A stretch of 64,000 nt of DNA from Debaryomyces hansenii CBS767 (taxonomy: Eukaryota > Ascomycota > Pichiomycetes > Serinales > Debaryomycetaceae), in contig NC_006046.2 in assembly GCF_000006445.2 (NCBI RefSeq), positions 806,001 to 870,000 of the forward strand, written 5' to 3'. Below, one piece after another: positions 52,001-61,280 of this stretch. The position numbers and the translations under genes are program-made. Each line of letters opens with the position of its first letter. Positions within the stretch are counted from its first letter, which is position 1. A model generated the notes under the pieces. The model saw only the letters and a list, made by a program, of their open reading frames with translations, was not told the DNA's origin and did not search any database.

Positions 52001-52089
52001 TAGTATTAGATACAATCGATGAACTAGTCCAACTAGCAATGAGTTTATTGGAGACTGATGATAACTACAAGCATCTTAAAATTACATAG
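49024..52089 (+). CDS. RTP1: RNA polymerase II nuclear-import protein Rtp1
   Basis: The 1,021-residue helical repeat protein resembles Rtp1 (981 residues in S. cerevisiae), which helps RNA polymerase II import. A basic N-terminus precedes HEAT-like helices. The C-terminal half has the diagnostic AVTSLNDPLVPIRAHGLFLL and KDPEPFIYLNVIKGLQCL pattern also found in animal TANGO6. An acidic patch lies near 660-685. The start ATG (49024) follows a 242-bp promoter shared with YAR1. Confidence 0.8.
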   Translation: MAPKIEEIPSIKEETKPKKNPFAPKTKKTTIRREAKDVYGANEPRKGLHTPQYQSKSPIDILFAEIEEKLRGSVEDITIDILYERIIGDEITESGNKEFLRRYKVIERMLNYLIQIQELSEANSRILDDKNLIKISLHDIKTFSKLVNLILEHGIYPALNLFRIGVPFEKRLLNDFSKNKKPRIIHKLPVNPDQTSTSKKYEYNEILLTLVYSKFMEVFSVDSDVKNLLIKGTGFSDFLTVAISLITVPYFNEEKKKMYLTEYDTTISTMPETYELFQTYTLLLTTPSPSFFKQFVMSKLQTLHYDAPRKDGLLTLVEFVLGLRENDEVNVEKFDHVANVVLTKPKSISTVEYFTNIGSQCYDLLVLINRPVVTSCIGYVLEKLWDKNKLVVRDFILKKIWQNFNPDNNLDSEVLVSEAQLNNNVNVLISLTKKGLSSDLLSALFNPILLPIWSYYVFLRKQSKSADVIMSVLVGYFTVMKDLSDLDDGVFGLDSIAKNILFDEGESWKYEMGKNDLVEIVRKKQEFVSDADSKDNKINKFLSNLDSSCEYFTDLLSDIDDDLILKLFINILKRWFRINSLSSILGNDSSENPFFMLVDLRLLESIGSKFKESLAKTPFEMLEIVKNILMLQEKGNQNDTAEKLDLVVGTIDSADEDSDDEEDFDNDNELLLQSFPVVLELLSAILSESSSTNLDEACHKLLKEIAKLLENVKNNPSNLSLSVINGSKSLHDRIKLLLEGEKPPISTKDLHSKTLARAVTSLNDPLVPIRAHGLFLLRQLVESRSEVISLDFVINLHLIQLKDPEPFIYLNVIKGLQCLIEWDETEVLRILTSIYVNEKNDTDIDERLKIGEVLLRYIESSNELFSGESARIIADSTLHLIRRPFSDSDKEDDRLRMSAMSLLGTCCKVNPIGIIDSLEDALSCAIGILQLETNKDSAIMRRTAVVLIHDLILGTSNSERVEFPNEYREKVVNTLKYVLETDNDLLVREQAQIVLDTIDELVQLAMSLLETDDNYKHLKIT

Positions 52090-52281
52090 TCAATGTGTAT
52101 AATGAATATTAATATATCCTACATTTAATGAATTCAAACTCCATAACATCAATTTTTAAACAAATACTCCCAGTTTAATTATAAGGGACTATATTGTACG
52201 TATAAACAAGCCGAAATTATATAAAATAACATAAATAGCCAAATCGAATAAAAATATATTAAAATATTACCTTAACCCCAT

Positions 52282-54399
52282 TTAATCAACTTCTTCCATA
52301 GCAGATTCAACAGCAGGTTCATCAGTGGTAGTACCAGTAGAAGTACCGACTTCTTCAACTTCTTCTTCTTCATCAATGTTTAAACCTAAAGAGATCAATC
52401 TGTTAATTCTACCAGCGAAAGAGCTTGGTTCTTCTAAGGAGAAACCAGATGTCAACAAAGCGGTTTCGTACAATAAGGTAGTCAAGTCCTTGACAGTCTT
52501 ATCTTCGGCACCGTCAGCTTCAACCTTCTTTCTTAATTCCTTAATAATAGAAGATCTTGGAGAGATTTCGAAAGTCTTCTTAGAGGACATGTAAGAAGAC
52601 ATGGTAGTGTCTCTTAAAGCTTGAGCCTTCATAATTCTTTCCATATTAGCAGACCAACCGAATTGACCAGTTCTGATAGCAGCAGGAGCATCAACTAATT
52701 TGTGAGAAAGAACGACCTTTTCAACTTGGTCACCTAAGATTTCCTTTAAGGCCTTAGTCAATGGTTCGTATTCTTCGATTTCCTTTTCTCTTTGTTTCTT
52801 TTCTTCTTCACTTTCTTCTAAGTCGAAGTCCTTAGTGATATCAACTAACTTCTTGTCTTCGAATTCCTTCAATTGAGTCATAGCGTATTCATCAATTGGG
52901 TCAACTAAGAATAAAACTTCGAAGTTCTTGGCCTTCAAAGCATCTAAGAATGGAGACTTTTCAACAGCTTTGATAGATTCACCAGTGATGTAGTAAATGT
53001 TCTTTTGGTGTTCTGGCATACGGGTGACATAGTCAGATAAAGAAGTTAATTCTTCACCAGTCTTGGTAGAGTTGTATCTCAATAACTTAGATAATGCGGT
53101 TCTGTTTTGTTGATCTTCGTGGATACCTAACTTAATGTTCTTGGAGAAGGCGCTGTAGAACTTTTCGAATTGTTCTTGGTCTTCAGCAATATCATTAAAG
53201 GTTTCAATCAACTTCTTAACGATGTTCTTCTTGATGACCTTTAAGATCTTGTTTTGTTGTAACATTTCTCTGGACAAGTTCAATGGCAAATCTTCGGAGT
53301 CAACAACACCTCTAACGAAACTTAACCATTCTGGGATTAATTCTTCAGCTTCGTCAGTGATGAAAACACGACGGACGTATAACTTAATGTTGTTCTTCTT
53401 CTTCTTAGATTCAAAAGCATCGAATGGAGCTCTCTTTGGAACGAATAAGATGGCTCTGAATTCTAATTGACCTTCAACAGAGAAGTGCTTGACAGCCAAT
53501 GGGTCTTCCCAGTCGTTGGAAATGGACTTGTAGAACGCATTGTATTCATCTTGAGTGACATCAGATGGGTTTCTGGTCCATAATGGCTTGGTCTTATTCA
53601 ATTCTTCCGTTTCAGTGACTTGTTCAGTAATCTTCTTGGTTTCCTTCTTCTTTTCTTCACCTTCTTCATCGACTTCTTCGACCTTTGCCTTCTTGTCATC
53701 ACCTTCCTTGACTTCTTCTTCGTCTTCCTTTTCTTCAGGAGCATCCTTTTCGACTTCCTTGGTGACGACTAATTGGACTGGGTAAGAAACGAATTCAGAG
53801 TGTCTCTTGACAACTTCCTTAATTCTCTTTTCTTCCAAGTATTCCAATTGATCTTCCTTCAAGAATAATCTCAAGACGGTACCACGGCCAATCTTTGGGT
53901 TAACTTCATCCAAAGCAACAGTGAACTTACCACCAGCGTTGGATTCCCAAATGTATTGTTCGTCGTCATTGTGCTTGGTGATAACTTGAACGTGGTCAGC
54001 AACCAAGAATAAAGAGTAGAAACCAACACCGAATTGACCAATCATGGAAACATCTGCACCAGCAGATAAAGCTTCCATGAAAGCCTTGGTACCAGACTTA
54101 GCGATAGTACCTAAGTTATTGACTAAGTCAGCCTTGGTCATACCGATACCAGTATCTCTGATTTCCAAAACTTTTTCTTCAGGTCTTGGGGTAAGTCTGA
54201 TGAATAATTCTGGTTCGGTTTCCAATTTGCTTGGATCAGCTAATGCTTCGTATCTGATCTTATCCAAAGCATCAGAAGCATTAGAAATCAATTCTCTCAA
54301 GAAAATTTCCTTGTTGGAGTAAACGGTGTTAATGATCAAAGACATCAACTGAGAAATCTCAGCGGTGAATTCATGAGTTTCAACTTTAGCGTCAGACAT
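52282..54399 (-). CDS. HSP82: Hsp90 chaperone
   Basis: The 705-residue protein is cytosolic Hsp90. The GHKL ATPase domain (about 1-215) has [21 protein letters not shown] with the catalytic Glu, and the [24 protein letters not shown] lid. A charged linker of Asp/Glu/Lys (about 210-265) follows, then middle and dimerisation domains, and the terminal MEEVD that binds TPR cochaperones. Codon use is strongly biased, in line with high expression. Only one gene is visible in the window, so HSP82/HSC82 identity is not distinguishable. A heat-shock element lies 145 bp upstream. Confidence 0.97.
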   Translation of the reverse strand: MSDAKVETHEFTAEISQLMSLIINTVYSNKEIFLRELISNASDALDKIRYEALADPSKLETEPELFIRLTPRPEEKVLEIRDTGIGMTKADLVNNLGTIAKSGTKAFMEALSAGADVSMIGQFGVGFYSLFLVADHVQVITKHNDDEQYIWESNAGGKFTVALDEVNPKIGRGTVLRLFLKEDQLEYLEEKRIKEVVKRHSEFVSYPVQLVVTKEVEKDAPEEKEDEEEVKEGDDKKAKVEEVDEEGEEKKKETKKITEQVTETEELNKTKPLWTRNPSDVTQDEYNAFYKSISNDWEDPLAVKHFSVEGQLEFRAILFVPKRAPFDAFESKKKKNNIKLYVRRVFITDEAEELIPEWLSFVRGVVDSEDLPLNLSREMLQQNKILKVIKKNIVKKLIETFNDIAEDQEQFEKFYSAFSKNIKLGIHEDQQNRTALSKLLRYNSTKTGEELTSLSDYVTRMPEHQKNIYYITGESIKAVEKSPFLDALKAKNFEVLFLVDPIDEYAMTQLKEFEDKKLVDITKDFDLEESEEEKKQREKEIEEYEPLTKALKEILGDQVEKVVLSHKLVDAPAAIRTGQFGWSANMERIMKAQALRDTTMSSYMSSKKTFEISPRSSIIKELRKKVEADGAEDKTVKDLTTLLYETALLTSGFSLEEPSSFAGRINRLISLGLNIDEEEEVEEVGTSTGTTTDEPAVESAMEEVD

Positions 54400-54895
54400 T
54401 TTCGTGTATCTATTTAACTGGAGCCTGTGAAAGTGTAAGCTTAATTACTTGCTCTAAAAGAAAGTATGAAATTTTTGAAATGGAATTCTCTTTATTAAAT
54501 AGCCTCAATGCTGCAAATCGGTCGTCGAACAAAAATCAATGTGGAAGCTTCTACGAGCTTCCATTAATTAGTGGTTTGCGCGCGACCAAATTTCAAGATG
54601 CTGCAATCACTAATAGAATGGTTGTATTGTTCTAAAGATTCGATCCGGAGGGTTTGGAAGGCCAGCGGGGGACCCGGCGTACAATGCTTTGCGATGTATA
54701 TTAGAAAAAAAGAGTGCATTAAAGTAGATTATGGAAAAGACATAGAATTTATATATACACATAAGTCGTTAGCCAGGATGGATGCAAAAAAGGTCTGGCG
54801 TACAATTGAAGGTATGCTTATGTAGGATGAAATAAAGATGTTATGGACTCTTGGTGAATATCAAATGTTAAAGTATCCAGTGGCAGGCGACGGTC
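54400..54895. other. HSP90 promoter region
   Basis: 496 bp between Hsp90 and RAD14. It holds the heat-shock element at 54544-54561 and a possible weaker GAA/TTC cluster near 54467-54492. A short plus-strand frame (54571-54825) has no homology I can see and is probably spurious. Confidence 0.5.
54544..54561. promoter_or_regulatory. Heat-shock element upstream of HSP90
   Basis: GAAGCTTC and GAGCTTC appear as a palindromic array of inverted GAA/TTC units (GAAnnTTC then GAnnTTC) spaced by 3 nt. This matches the binding pattern of Hsf1 trimers, about 145-162 nt upstream of the Hsp90 ATG. Confidence 0.6.
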
Positions 54896-56171
54896 TCACA
54901 TTATAATTTCTTCGGTCTCGAGGCCACAGTCTATACACCGTCTTTTAACGGTATGGAGATCTCCAGGTACCGCCAAAGGAGCTGACCAGTCATGGACATG
55001 ACGTTCGCCCAATGCCTCTCCGTTACGAAGCTTTCTTGTGTACTCTTCGGCTCTGGTCTTCTTCCGCATTTCGGTGATTTTCTCGTTGTACTTCTTATCC
55101 CGTCTCTGGATACGCATGGCCTCTCTCCTCTCCCACTCTTTATCCAACCCTTCCGTGGAACCCCATTTTTTCCAGGCAAACTCCTCCACCTGGAAACGGA
55201 GGAAAAGCTGCATGCGAGAAAACCCATGCGGATTGGGCTTCTCGATCCGAGGGAGAATCGATGTGTCCTTAAGTTCTGGGTCTGTAAGCAAGTAGTCTTC
55301 GCGACATTCGGTTTTCGTTAAAAGCGAATATTTTTCTGGCATCTTTTTCTGGCATGGCCGGCAGGCCCTTACCTGGTTGAAATTCAGGTAGAGGTTAGGA
55401 TCGATTTCTAGTGATGAGCATTCATAGCATTTGGGAGCTTGCGATATATCTAGCGGTGGTGCCAAGTCTCGCACCACATGTTGCTGCTTCTGTTTTTCTT
55501 TCCATTCCTCTAGGGTCTTGCTATCGGTGTTGGCTGAAAGAGGGTTGGGTGCATCCTCAAGAGATATAAATCCACCCCGGGTATCTTTCATGGTTGCAAA
55601 ATCATACTCGATGTAATCTGTCTTTTTTATAGATGCTTTAATACTTCCCTCGTTCGCTTTAGCAACTTTCTCTTTATTGAGTCTCACGTTATTTGAAACC
55701 GGTACTGGGTCCTGATATGTCTTAGTTGCTTCACGATTATTCTTATGTTTCTCTTTCTGTATGTCTAGGGCTCGCTTTCTATTTTCGTCTATGCGTCGCC
55801 TCTGTTCAGGCGTTAATTCTATTCTTGGTCGTTTTGGAGTCTGCTCACCCTGGTTAGATGCGCCACCTGATATCGAATCCATATTAGTATTCCTGATCTG
55901 GTCAAACGATCTAACCAAGCCATCATTCGATGCGCCTTTCCTTCCCTTATCATTAGTGGATGTGATATTTGCAGTTGCAGTGGGTGGATTTGCCTGCGAT
56001 GAAGCTGTCACAGCCGATGGCTTCTTCTTTCCTAGTCTCTCTAGTGCCCTCTGTCTATTTGCTTCCTAATTTTGTTAGTATATCATCACCTAGAATTTCA
56101 ATATTAGCTTAAACGATACATACTATACGTGCTCTCTGTTCATCACTGAGTCTTCCCTGGACGAAGGACAT
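54896..56171 (-). CDS. RAD14: Nucleotide-excision repair protein Rad14 (XPA), with an intron
   Basis: The longest frame starts at a GTG (56011). Splicing a 58-nt intron (56066-56123) links exon 1 (56171-56124; 16 codons, MSFVQGRLSDEQRARI) to exon 2 (56065-54896), giving 405 residues (S. cerevisiae 371). The C4 zinc finger uses Cys at about 229, 232, 251 and 254. The DNA-binding block LLTKTECREDYLLTDPEL and the C-terminal CIDCGLETEE are diagnostic. Rad14 finds damaged DNA with RPA. The N-terminal motif L.(D/P)EQR.RI..NR.RAL occurs twice, at about 8-27 and 100-119, which I do not expect in the family. Confidence 0.93.
56066..56123 (-). other. RAD14: Intron of RAD14
   Basis: A 58-nt intron with donor GTATGT, branch TACTAAC (about 56075-56081) and acceptor TTAG. 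It falls after codon 16 in phase 0. Both flanking sequences code for the family N-terminal helix. Confidence 0.92.
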
Positions 56172-56740
56172 TGGTATAATAGCAATATACTACTATTACT
56201 TACTAATATTAAGCGTTTTTTCTAATTATCATATTGGATCACATGATGAGATTGGCCACAGCTTGATGCTAATTGAAACTTTCAAAATCTATTGTAGAAG
56301 AGTATTCATGGGCTTGTTTCTCTATTGATATTTCTAGTATGATATCAAGTTTAACGAGAATTAAATAAACAAGATGTTTTTTTAAAATAATTTCTTCTTT
56401 ACAAATTTTGGTTCTCTAAAGTTCCTTTAACAGTGTCTTTTACTACAACCGATGCAATAATGATCCGATGTTTCTCTCTGGGTCCCAATCTTATCTAATG
56501 AGCTATGTAGTCGGCGTCGTCTGATACCAATAGGAAAATAAACTTATTGAACAGTATAAGCGAAAATGTTCATAAAAATGTGGTTGCGAAAATGCTATTA
56601 TTGTCGCATGGGCCACAATGCCACTGTTATTCCTTTGGAACCCCTGGTTTGCATCCACCTAACCAATTTTAGTATAAGAGATATATCATGAATATTTCTT
56701 ATTAGAAGTTTCTAGTGGAACGAATAGTTCTATTTTGAAT
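56172..56740. other. Spacer between RAD14 and the transporter
   Basis: 569 bp, divergent promoter. No gene, tRNA or transposon end is seen. The DNA is AT-rich with T runs. Confidence 0.5.
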
Positions 56741-58381
56741 ATGTTTGGTCAGAAAAATGCTTATAATATTTCATACGAAACTGTTAGCGAGTTGTCTCTT
56801 GACCTCGCATATGGTTCAACAGATCAAAATGATATTCTCCCGAGGCAAGGAAATCCATTTGCAGATCCAAAAGTTGCTGAATACTATAAAGAGATCTATG
56901 AAAGAGCAGGGTACGAATGCAGAAGTGCCTATGATCCCTTGTTTGAGTGGAGTAATGTGGAAGAAGAGGATATAGTACGTAAGCTTGATTATCGGGTTGC
57001 ATTAACTGCCTGTATCCTATTTGCAGGGTTACAGATTGATAGAGGTAACCTTGGACAAGCCATATCTGATAACATGTTAGACGATTTGAATCTAGATACA
57101 AATAACTACAATACAGGTAATACTATCTTTTTGGTCTGCTTCTTGTTGGCCGAATTACCGTCACAATTAATTTCGAAGGCACTAGGTCCCGATGTATTTA
57201 TTCCGATTCAAATTATTATGTGGAGCATTATTGCCATGTCACAGGGACTATTAAATGGAAAGATTTCATTCTATATAACCAGAGGATTAATTGGGGTGCT
57301 AGAGGGTGGGTTTATTGCAGATATTGTTCTTTGGCTCACTTATTTCTATAAGGCTAATGAATTACCAATCAGACTTTCCTGGTTCTGGACTACTCTATCT
57401 TGTGTACAAATTTTTACATCTATTCTAGCCTTTGGGATATTGAGGATGCGAGGTGTATTCAACTTGGAAGGATGGCGCTGGTTGTTTATATTGGAGGGAC
57501 TATGTACCTTCTGCATAGGTTTGTTCTCCTTCTATTTGATGGTGCCATCTGCGACCCAAACCAAAAATAGATTCCATCCAAAAGGCTGGTTCTCTGAAAG
57601 AGAGGTTAAAATTGTCGTGAATCGTGTTTTGCGTGATGATCCCTCTAAAGGTGATATGCATAATAGACAAGGTTTGGATTTTAGGGCTGTTTTAGACACA
57701 TTATGTGATTATGATTTATGGCCAATATACGTTATTGGTCTCCTTGCCTACATTCCCACGGGAGCAGTATCCCCTTACTTAACTTTAACTTTAAAGCAGT
57801 TGGGATTTTCAACATTTAATGTGAATTTATTGACCATTCCATATAATATTTTGCATATTATCATGCTTTTGCTGATTACATGGATTTCTGAAGCTATAAA
57901 CGAAAGAACGTTGATTTGCTTGGTTTTACCTATATGGTCTGTTCCATTGCTTGCTCTTCTTAGGTGGTGGAGTGGAAGCATGGTTAATGTATGGGGGACA
58001 TGGTTACTTTGTACACTATTTTTAGGTGGTCCCTATATTCATGCAATATGTGTGTCTTGGGTGTCAAGAAATTCAAACAGTATTAGGACAAGGACAATTG
58101 CATCTGCCCTTTATAACATGTCTGTTCAAATGGGTAGCATTATTTCATATAATATCTACAGGAAAGATGATGCTCCGTTCTACCATAGAGGTAACCAAAT
58201 GTTATTTAAATTTGCCGTTTCGATGTTTCCAATATTACTATTGGTCAAGCTTTATTATGTTTATAGAAACAAGTCTAGGGATATTATTTGGAATGCCATG
58301 TCTCTTGAACAGCAAGAGGATTATATTAGCAATACGAAAGATATTGGTAATAAACGATTAGATTTTAGGTTTGATCATTAA
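56741..58381 (+). CDS. Anion:cation symporter of the allantoate-permease family
   Basis: The ATG at 56741 gives 546 residues with about 12 membrane helices after a ~75-residue polar N-terminus. It is a major-facilitator protein of the Dal5 (ACS) family. Family marks are LFAGLQIDRGNLGQAISDNM before helix 2, the loop GLIGVLEGGFIADIVLWLTYFY and the WRWLFILEGL block near the middle. The overall pattern recalls S. cerevisiae YIL166C/Soa1 (sulfonate/sulfate uptake), but nicotinate, allantoate or vitamin transporters also belong here, so the substrate is not assigned. Confidence 0.8.
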   Translation: MFGQKNAYNISYETVSELSLDLAYGSTDQNDILPRQGNPFADPKVAEYYKEIYERAGYECRSAYDPLFEWSNVEEEDIVRKLDYRVALTACILFAGLQIDRGNLGQAISDNMLDDLNLDTNNYNTGNTIFLVCFLLAELPSQLISKALGPDVFIPIQIIMWSIIAMSQGLLNGKISFYITRGLIGVLEGGFIADIVLWLTYFYKANELPIRLSWFWTTLSCVQIFTSILAFGILRMRGVFNLEGWRWLFILEGLCTFCIGLFSFYLMVPSATQTKNRFHPKGWFSEREVKIVVNRVLRDDPSKGDMHNRQGLDFRAVLDTLCDYDLWPIYVIGLLAYIPTGAVSPYLTLTLKQLGFSTFNVNLLTIPYNILHIIMLLLITWISEAINERTLICLVLPIWSVPLLALLRWWSGSMVNVWGTWLLCTLFLGGPYIHAICVSWVSRNSNSIRTRTIASALYNMSVQMGSIISYNIYRKDDAPFYHRGNQMLFKFAVSMFPILLLVKLYYVYRNKSRDIIWNAMSLEQQEDYISNTKDIGNKRLDFRFDH

Positions 58382-58608
58382 TTTTGAAGCAAAATTTGAC
58401 ATTAATTAAAACGTGAAAAAGCCTGTTTATGTCATATAACGGAAATTCCAAATTTAACGAATTATCTACATTCTACATTAGGGTTGAACAATAGCTATTT
58501 TGCATTGATTGGGATAATCCCAAATAATGTCTATAAAAAATAAACCATTCTTACTTTAACTTAGTCAATCATTTCATCATTAAATAATTTTTAGTCAAAC
58601 CGAGAATG

Positions 58609-59502
58609 TCAATTTTGCTTGTTCAATTTTTCATCAGCCCATGTAGGCAAAACGAAACAAGCTTCATGGATCTTTTTGTTATAGTATTTCAAATTCTTTC
58701 TAACGAATTCATCGTCCCAGTCGAATCTGAGTGGCTTAGTAACGTTAGCATTTGGATCCTTAGAACAAACCATGAAACCAATTGAACCAGAAGGATAAGT
58801 TGGGATCATTGTGTAACCATATTCAGCAACTGGGAAGATTTCCTTACAATCTTTCTTCAATCTTGAAATAATTTCCATATGTAAGAAGATGTTTTCAGCT
58901 TGAGTGGTGATAACACCCTTTTCAGTTAAGGCATCCTTCAACAATCTGAAATATGGCTTTTGGAACAACGATTCAGCTGGACCTTCTGGATCAGAAGAGT
59001 CAGTGATAATGACATCGAATTGGTTCTTGTACTCAGCTAAGAATTTGAAACCATCTCCAATATGAACCTTGGTTCTTGGGTTCTTGTAAGATTGAGACAT
59101 TTCTGGCAAGTATTTCTTTGAAACTTCAATAACTGTTTCATCAATGTCACATAACCAAGCTTCTTCAATGGATTCGTGCTTCAAGATTTCTCTCAAAACA
59201 CCACCGTCCCCACCACCAATAACCAAAGCCTTCTTTGGGTTAGGGTGGGAGTTAAGAGCCAAGTGAGCGATCATTTCTTGATAAGAAAATTCATCCCTTT
59301 CAGTACATTGGATGCAGTCATCCAATACTAAAACGTTACCGTAGTCAGTAGATTTGAAAACTAACACATCTTGGTACTTGGATTTCTCAACATGTAATAC
59401 TTTTTCAACTTTCAACGACATAGCTTGTCCAGGCCACATTGTGTCTGAAATTTCGGCGAACCATCCATCTTTGATGGAAGGGTGAGTTAATTCTTGAGCC
59501 AT
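58609..59502 (-). CDS. SPE3: Spermidine synthase
   Basis: The 297-residue protein transfers aminopropyl from decarboxylated AdoMet to putrescine. [14 protein letters not shown] binds the methionine moiety, [16 protein letters not shown] binds the adenosine, and [14 protein letters not shown] carries the catalytic Asp. The start at 59502 gives the standard length (S. cerevisiae 293). Spermine synthase is a related alternative, but its sequence pattern and length differ. Confidence 0.96.
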   Translation of the reverse strand: MAQELTHPSIKDGWFAEISDTMWPGQAMSLKVEKVLHVEKSKYQDVLVFKSTDYGNVLVLDDCIQCTERDEFSYQEMIAHLALNSHPNPKKALVIGGGDGGVLREILKHESIEEAWLCDIDETVIEVSKKYLPEMSQSYKNPRTKVHIGDGFKFLAEYKNQFDVIITDSSDPEGPAESLFQKPYFRLLKDALTEKGVITTQAENIFLHMEIISRLKKDCKEIFPVAEYGYTMIPTYPSGSIGFMVCSKDPNANVTKPLRFDWDDEFVRKNLKYYNKKIHEACFVLPTWADEKLNKQN

Positions 59503-59672
59503 TGTTACTTTGACTGCTCTTGTTGTAGAATAAGCGAATAATCAATATACTTGAGTAGAAAAATTTTATTGCTACCGCAATAGTTGAACAAGCGAAAATT
59601 GAATATTCATATATCATGAGATATTGAGTAAACATTTCTTAAAGGCTATCATTGAATTTTATTTCTAAATTA

Positions 59673-59754
59673 GGCACAATGGCCGAGCGGTTAAGGCGAA
59701 AGACTTGAAATCTTTTGGGATTTTCCCGCGCAGGTTCGAGTCCTGCTTGTGTCG
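59673..59754 (+). tRNA. tRNA-Ser (UGA)
   Basis: The 82-nt sequence folds as a class II tRNA. Acceptor arms GGCACAA and TTGTGTC pair with a G-T wobble, and G is the discriminator base. The A-box (TGGCCGAGCGG) and B-box (GGTTCGAGTCC) are intact, the anticodon loop CTTGAAA gives TGA, and a long variable arm is present. A T run directly after is the Pol III terminator. No intron is seen. Confidence 0.95.
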
Positions 59755-59765
59755 TTATTTTTTTT
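59755..59765 (+). terminator. Pol III terminator of tRNA-Ser
   Basis: A run of nine T residues follows TTA just after the tRNA 3' end, the standard Pol III stop signal. Confidence 0.85.
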
Positions 59766-59845
59766 CCTGATATCTACCCTTCAGCGAACAGTTAAGCTTC
59801 TCTACTGAAGGTAATCATTTCTTTTTTTTTTGACTAACATTGGTT

Positions 59846-61264
59846 ATGGAGGAGTTTCAATTCATCAAATACAAAGGTTTTGACCATGTTTTCAAATACT
59901 CTGGACCATGGTTATGGTGGTTGGTAGGATTTTATCTTTGTCTTCCAATATTGGCTTACACCTTATTACCATATTTAACAATGAATGGAACTATTTCAGG
60001 TAAAAGAAAAACTGTATCTATATTTGTGTTGGGTGACTTGGGTCACTCTCCAAGGATGTGCTATCATGCAAAGTCGTTCTCCAAGCTCGATTACTATGTT
60101 AACTTGTGTGGATACTTAGAAGAACAGCCGCCATTTGACATTATAGATGACATCAATATTGATATATATCCTATTACTGTTACGAAAAACACGTCAAATT
60201 TACCGTTTATTTTGTTTGCAGCAAAGAAAATGGTAGTTCAATTCTTCCAGTTATTGAAGCTATTGCTGGATTTCCGTGGTACAGACTACGTTTTGATTCA
60301 AAATCCACCGTCAATTCCAATTCTTCTAATTGTATTGGCATACATAAAAGTATTTAGTAGGAAAACGAAATTAATTATTGATTGGCACAATTTGAATTAC
60401 ACTATATTGAATTTAAAGTTTCAGAATTTGAAGCATCCGTTGGTTAGAATTTTGAAGACGTATGAAAGGGTTTTAGGACAATTTGCTGACTATAATATTA
60501 CCGTCACTAGACAAATGAAAGAATTCTTGATAAAAGAGTTCAATTTCAATAAGAAAAAGATAATCACTCTACATGATAGACCAGGAGAACAATTTAAGCC
60601 TTTAGAATCATTGGGTGTTACAAAGCAAGAAATCCTAGAATCTCATGATATTTTTAGAGACATTCAAAATATTTCTAAGTACAAGATTTTGGTCAGTTCA
60701 ACGTCCTTCACCCCGGATGAAGACTTTAATTTATTATTAAGTGCATTGAATCAATATGATAACTCTTTAGCCGAAAGAGGATTGCCTCCAATTTTAATTA
60801 TAATTACCGGGAAGGGTCCTTTAAAGAGTCAATTCTTACAAAAAGTAAAACAATTGAACTTTCTGGATAATGTCATTATTAAAAATGCTTGGCTTTCATC
60901 GGAAGATTACCCGTTGATTTTATCTGTGGCTGATTTAAGCATTTCTTTACATACATCTTCTAGTGGTATCGACTTGCCAATGAAAATTGTTGATTTTTTT
61001 GGCTGTGGCATTCCTGTTATAACATTACGTTTTCCTGCCATAGGAGAATTAGTCACGCATGGAACAAACGGATTAATTACTAAATCAGACAAGGATTCAA
61101 GTGTAAATGAATCTCAGGAAATTTATAGGTTATTGACCGAAGCATTCAAGAACGATGAATTATTAGATAAGATTAAGCAAGGGGCATTAAAAGAAAGCAA
61201 CCTCAGGTGGGAAGAAAATTGGAATAATAAAATGGGAAAGCGCTTTGAATACTCTACTGATTGA
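59846..61264 (+). CDS. ALG1: Beta-1,4-mannosyltransferase Alg1
   Basis: The ATG at 59846 gives 472 residues; the frame's first two codons (TTG, GTT) are upstream. An N-terminal membrane helix (about 20-45) precedes the glycosyltransferase-33 fold. VLGDLGHSPRMCYHA and IDWHNLNYTILNL are the family motifs. Near the end, SLHTSSSGIDLPMKIVDFFGCGIPV is the nucleotide-sugar site. It adds the first mannose to GlcNAc2-PP-dolichol on the cytosolic ER face. Its stop is 16 bp from the HOS1 stop. Confidence 0.96.
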   Translation: MEEFQFIKYKGFDHVFKYSGPWLWWLVGFYLCLPILAYTLLPYLTMNGTISGKRKTVSIFVLGDLGHSPRMCYHAKSFSKLDYYVNLCGYLEEQPPFDIIDDINIDIYPITVTKNTSNLPFILFAAKKMVVQFFQLLKLLLDFRGTDYVLIQNPPSIPILLIVLAYIKVFSRKTKLIIDWHNLNYTILNLKFQNLKHPLVRILKTYERVLGQFADYNITVTRQMKEFLIKEFNFNKKKIITLHDRPGEQFKPLESLGVTKQEILESHDIFRDIQNISKYKILVSSTSFTPDEDFNLLLSALNQYDNSLAERGLPPILIIITGKGPLKSQFLQKVKQLNFLDNVIIKNAWLSSEDYPLILSVADLSISLHTSSSGIDLPMKIVDFFGCGIPVITLRFPAIGELVTHGTNGLITKSDKDSSVNESQEIYRLLTEAFKNDELLDKIKQGALKESNLRWEENWNNKMGKRFEYSTD

Positions 61265-61280
61265 ATGTTAGCATGCTACT

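Noticed and set aside
54571..54825. 84-codon frame in the HSP90 promoter
   Set aside because: No homology; lies in regulatory DNA; short and basic by chance.
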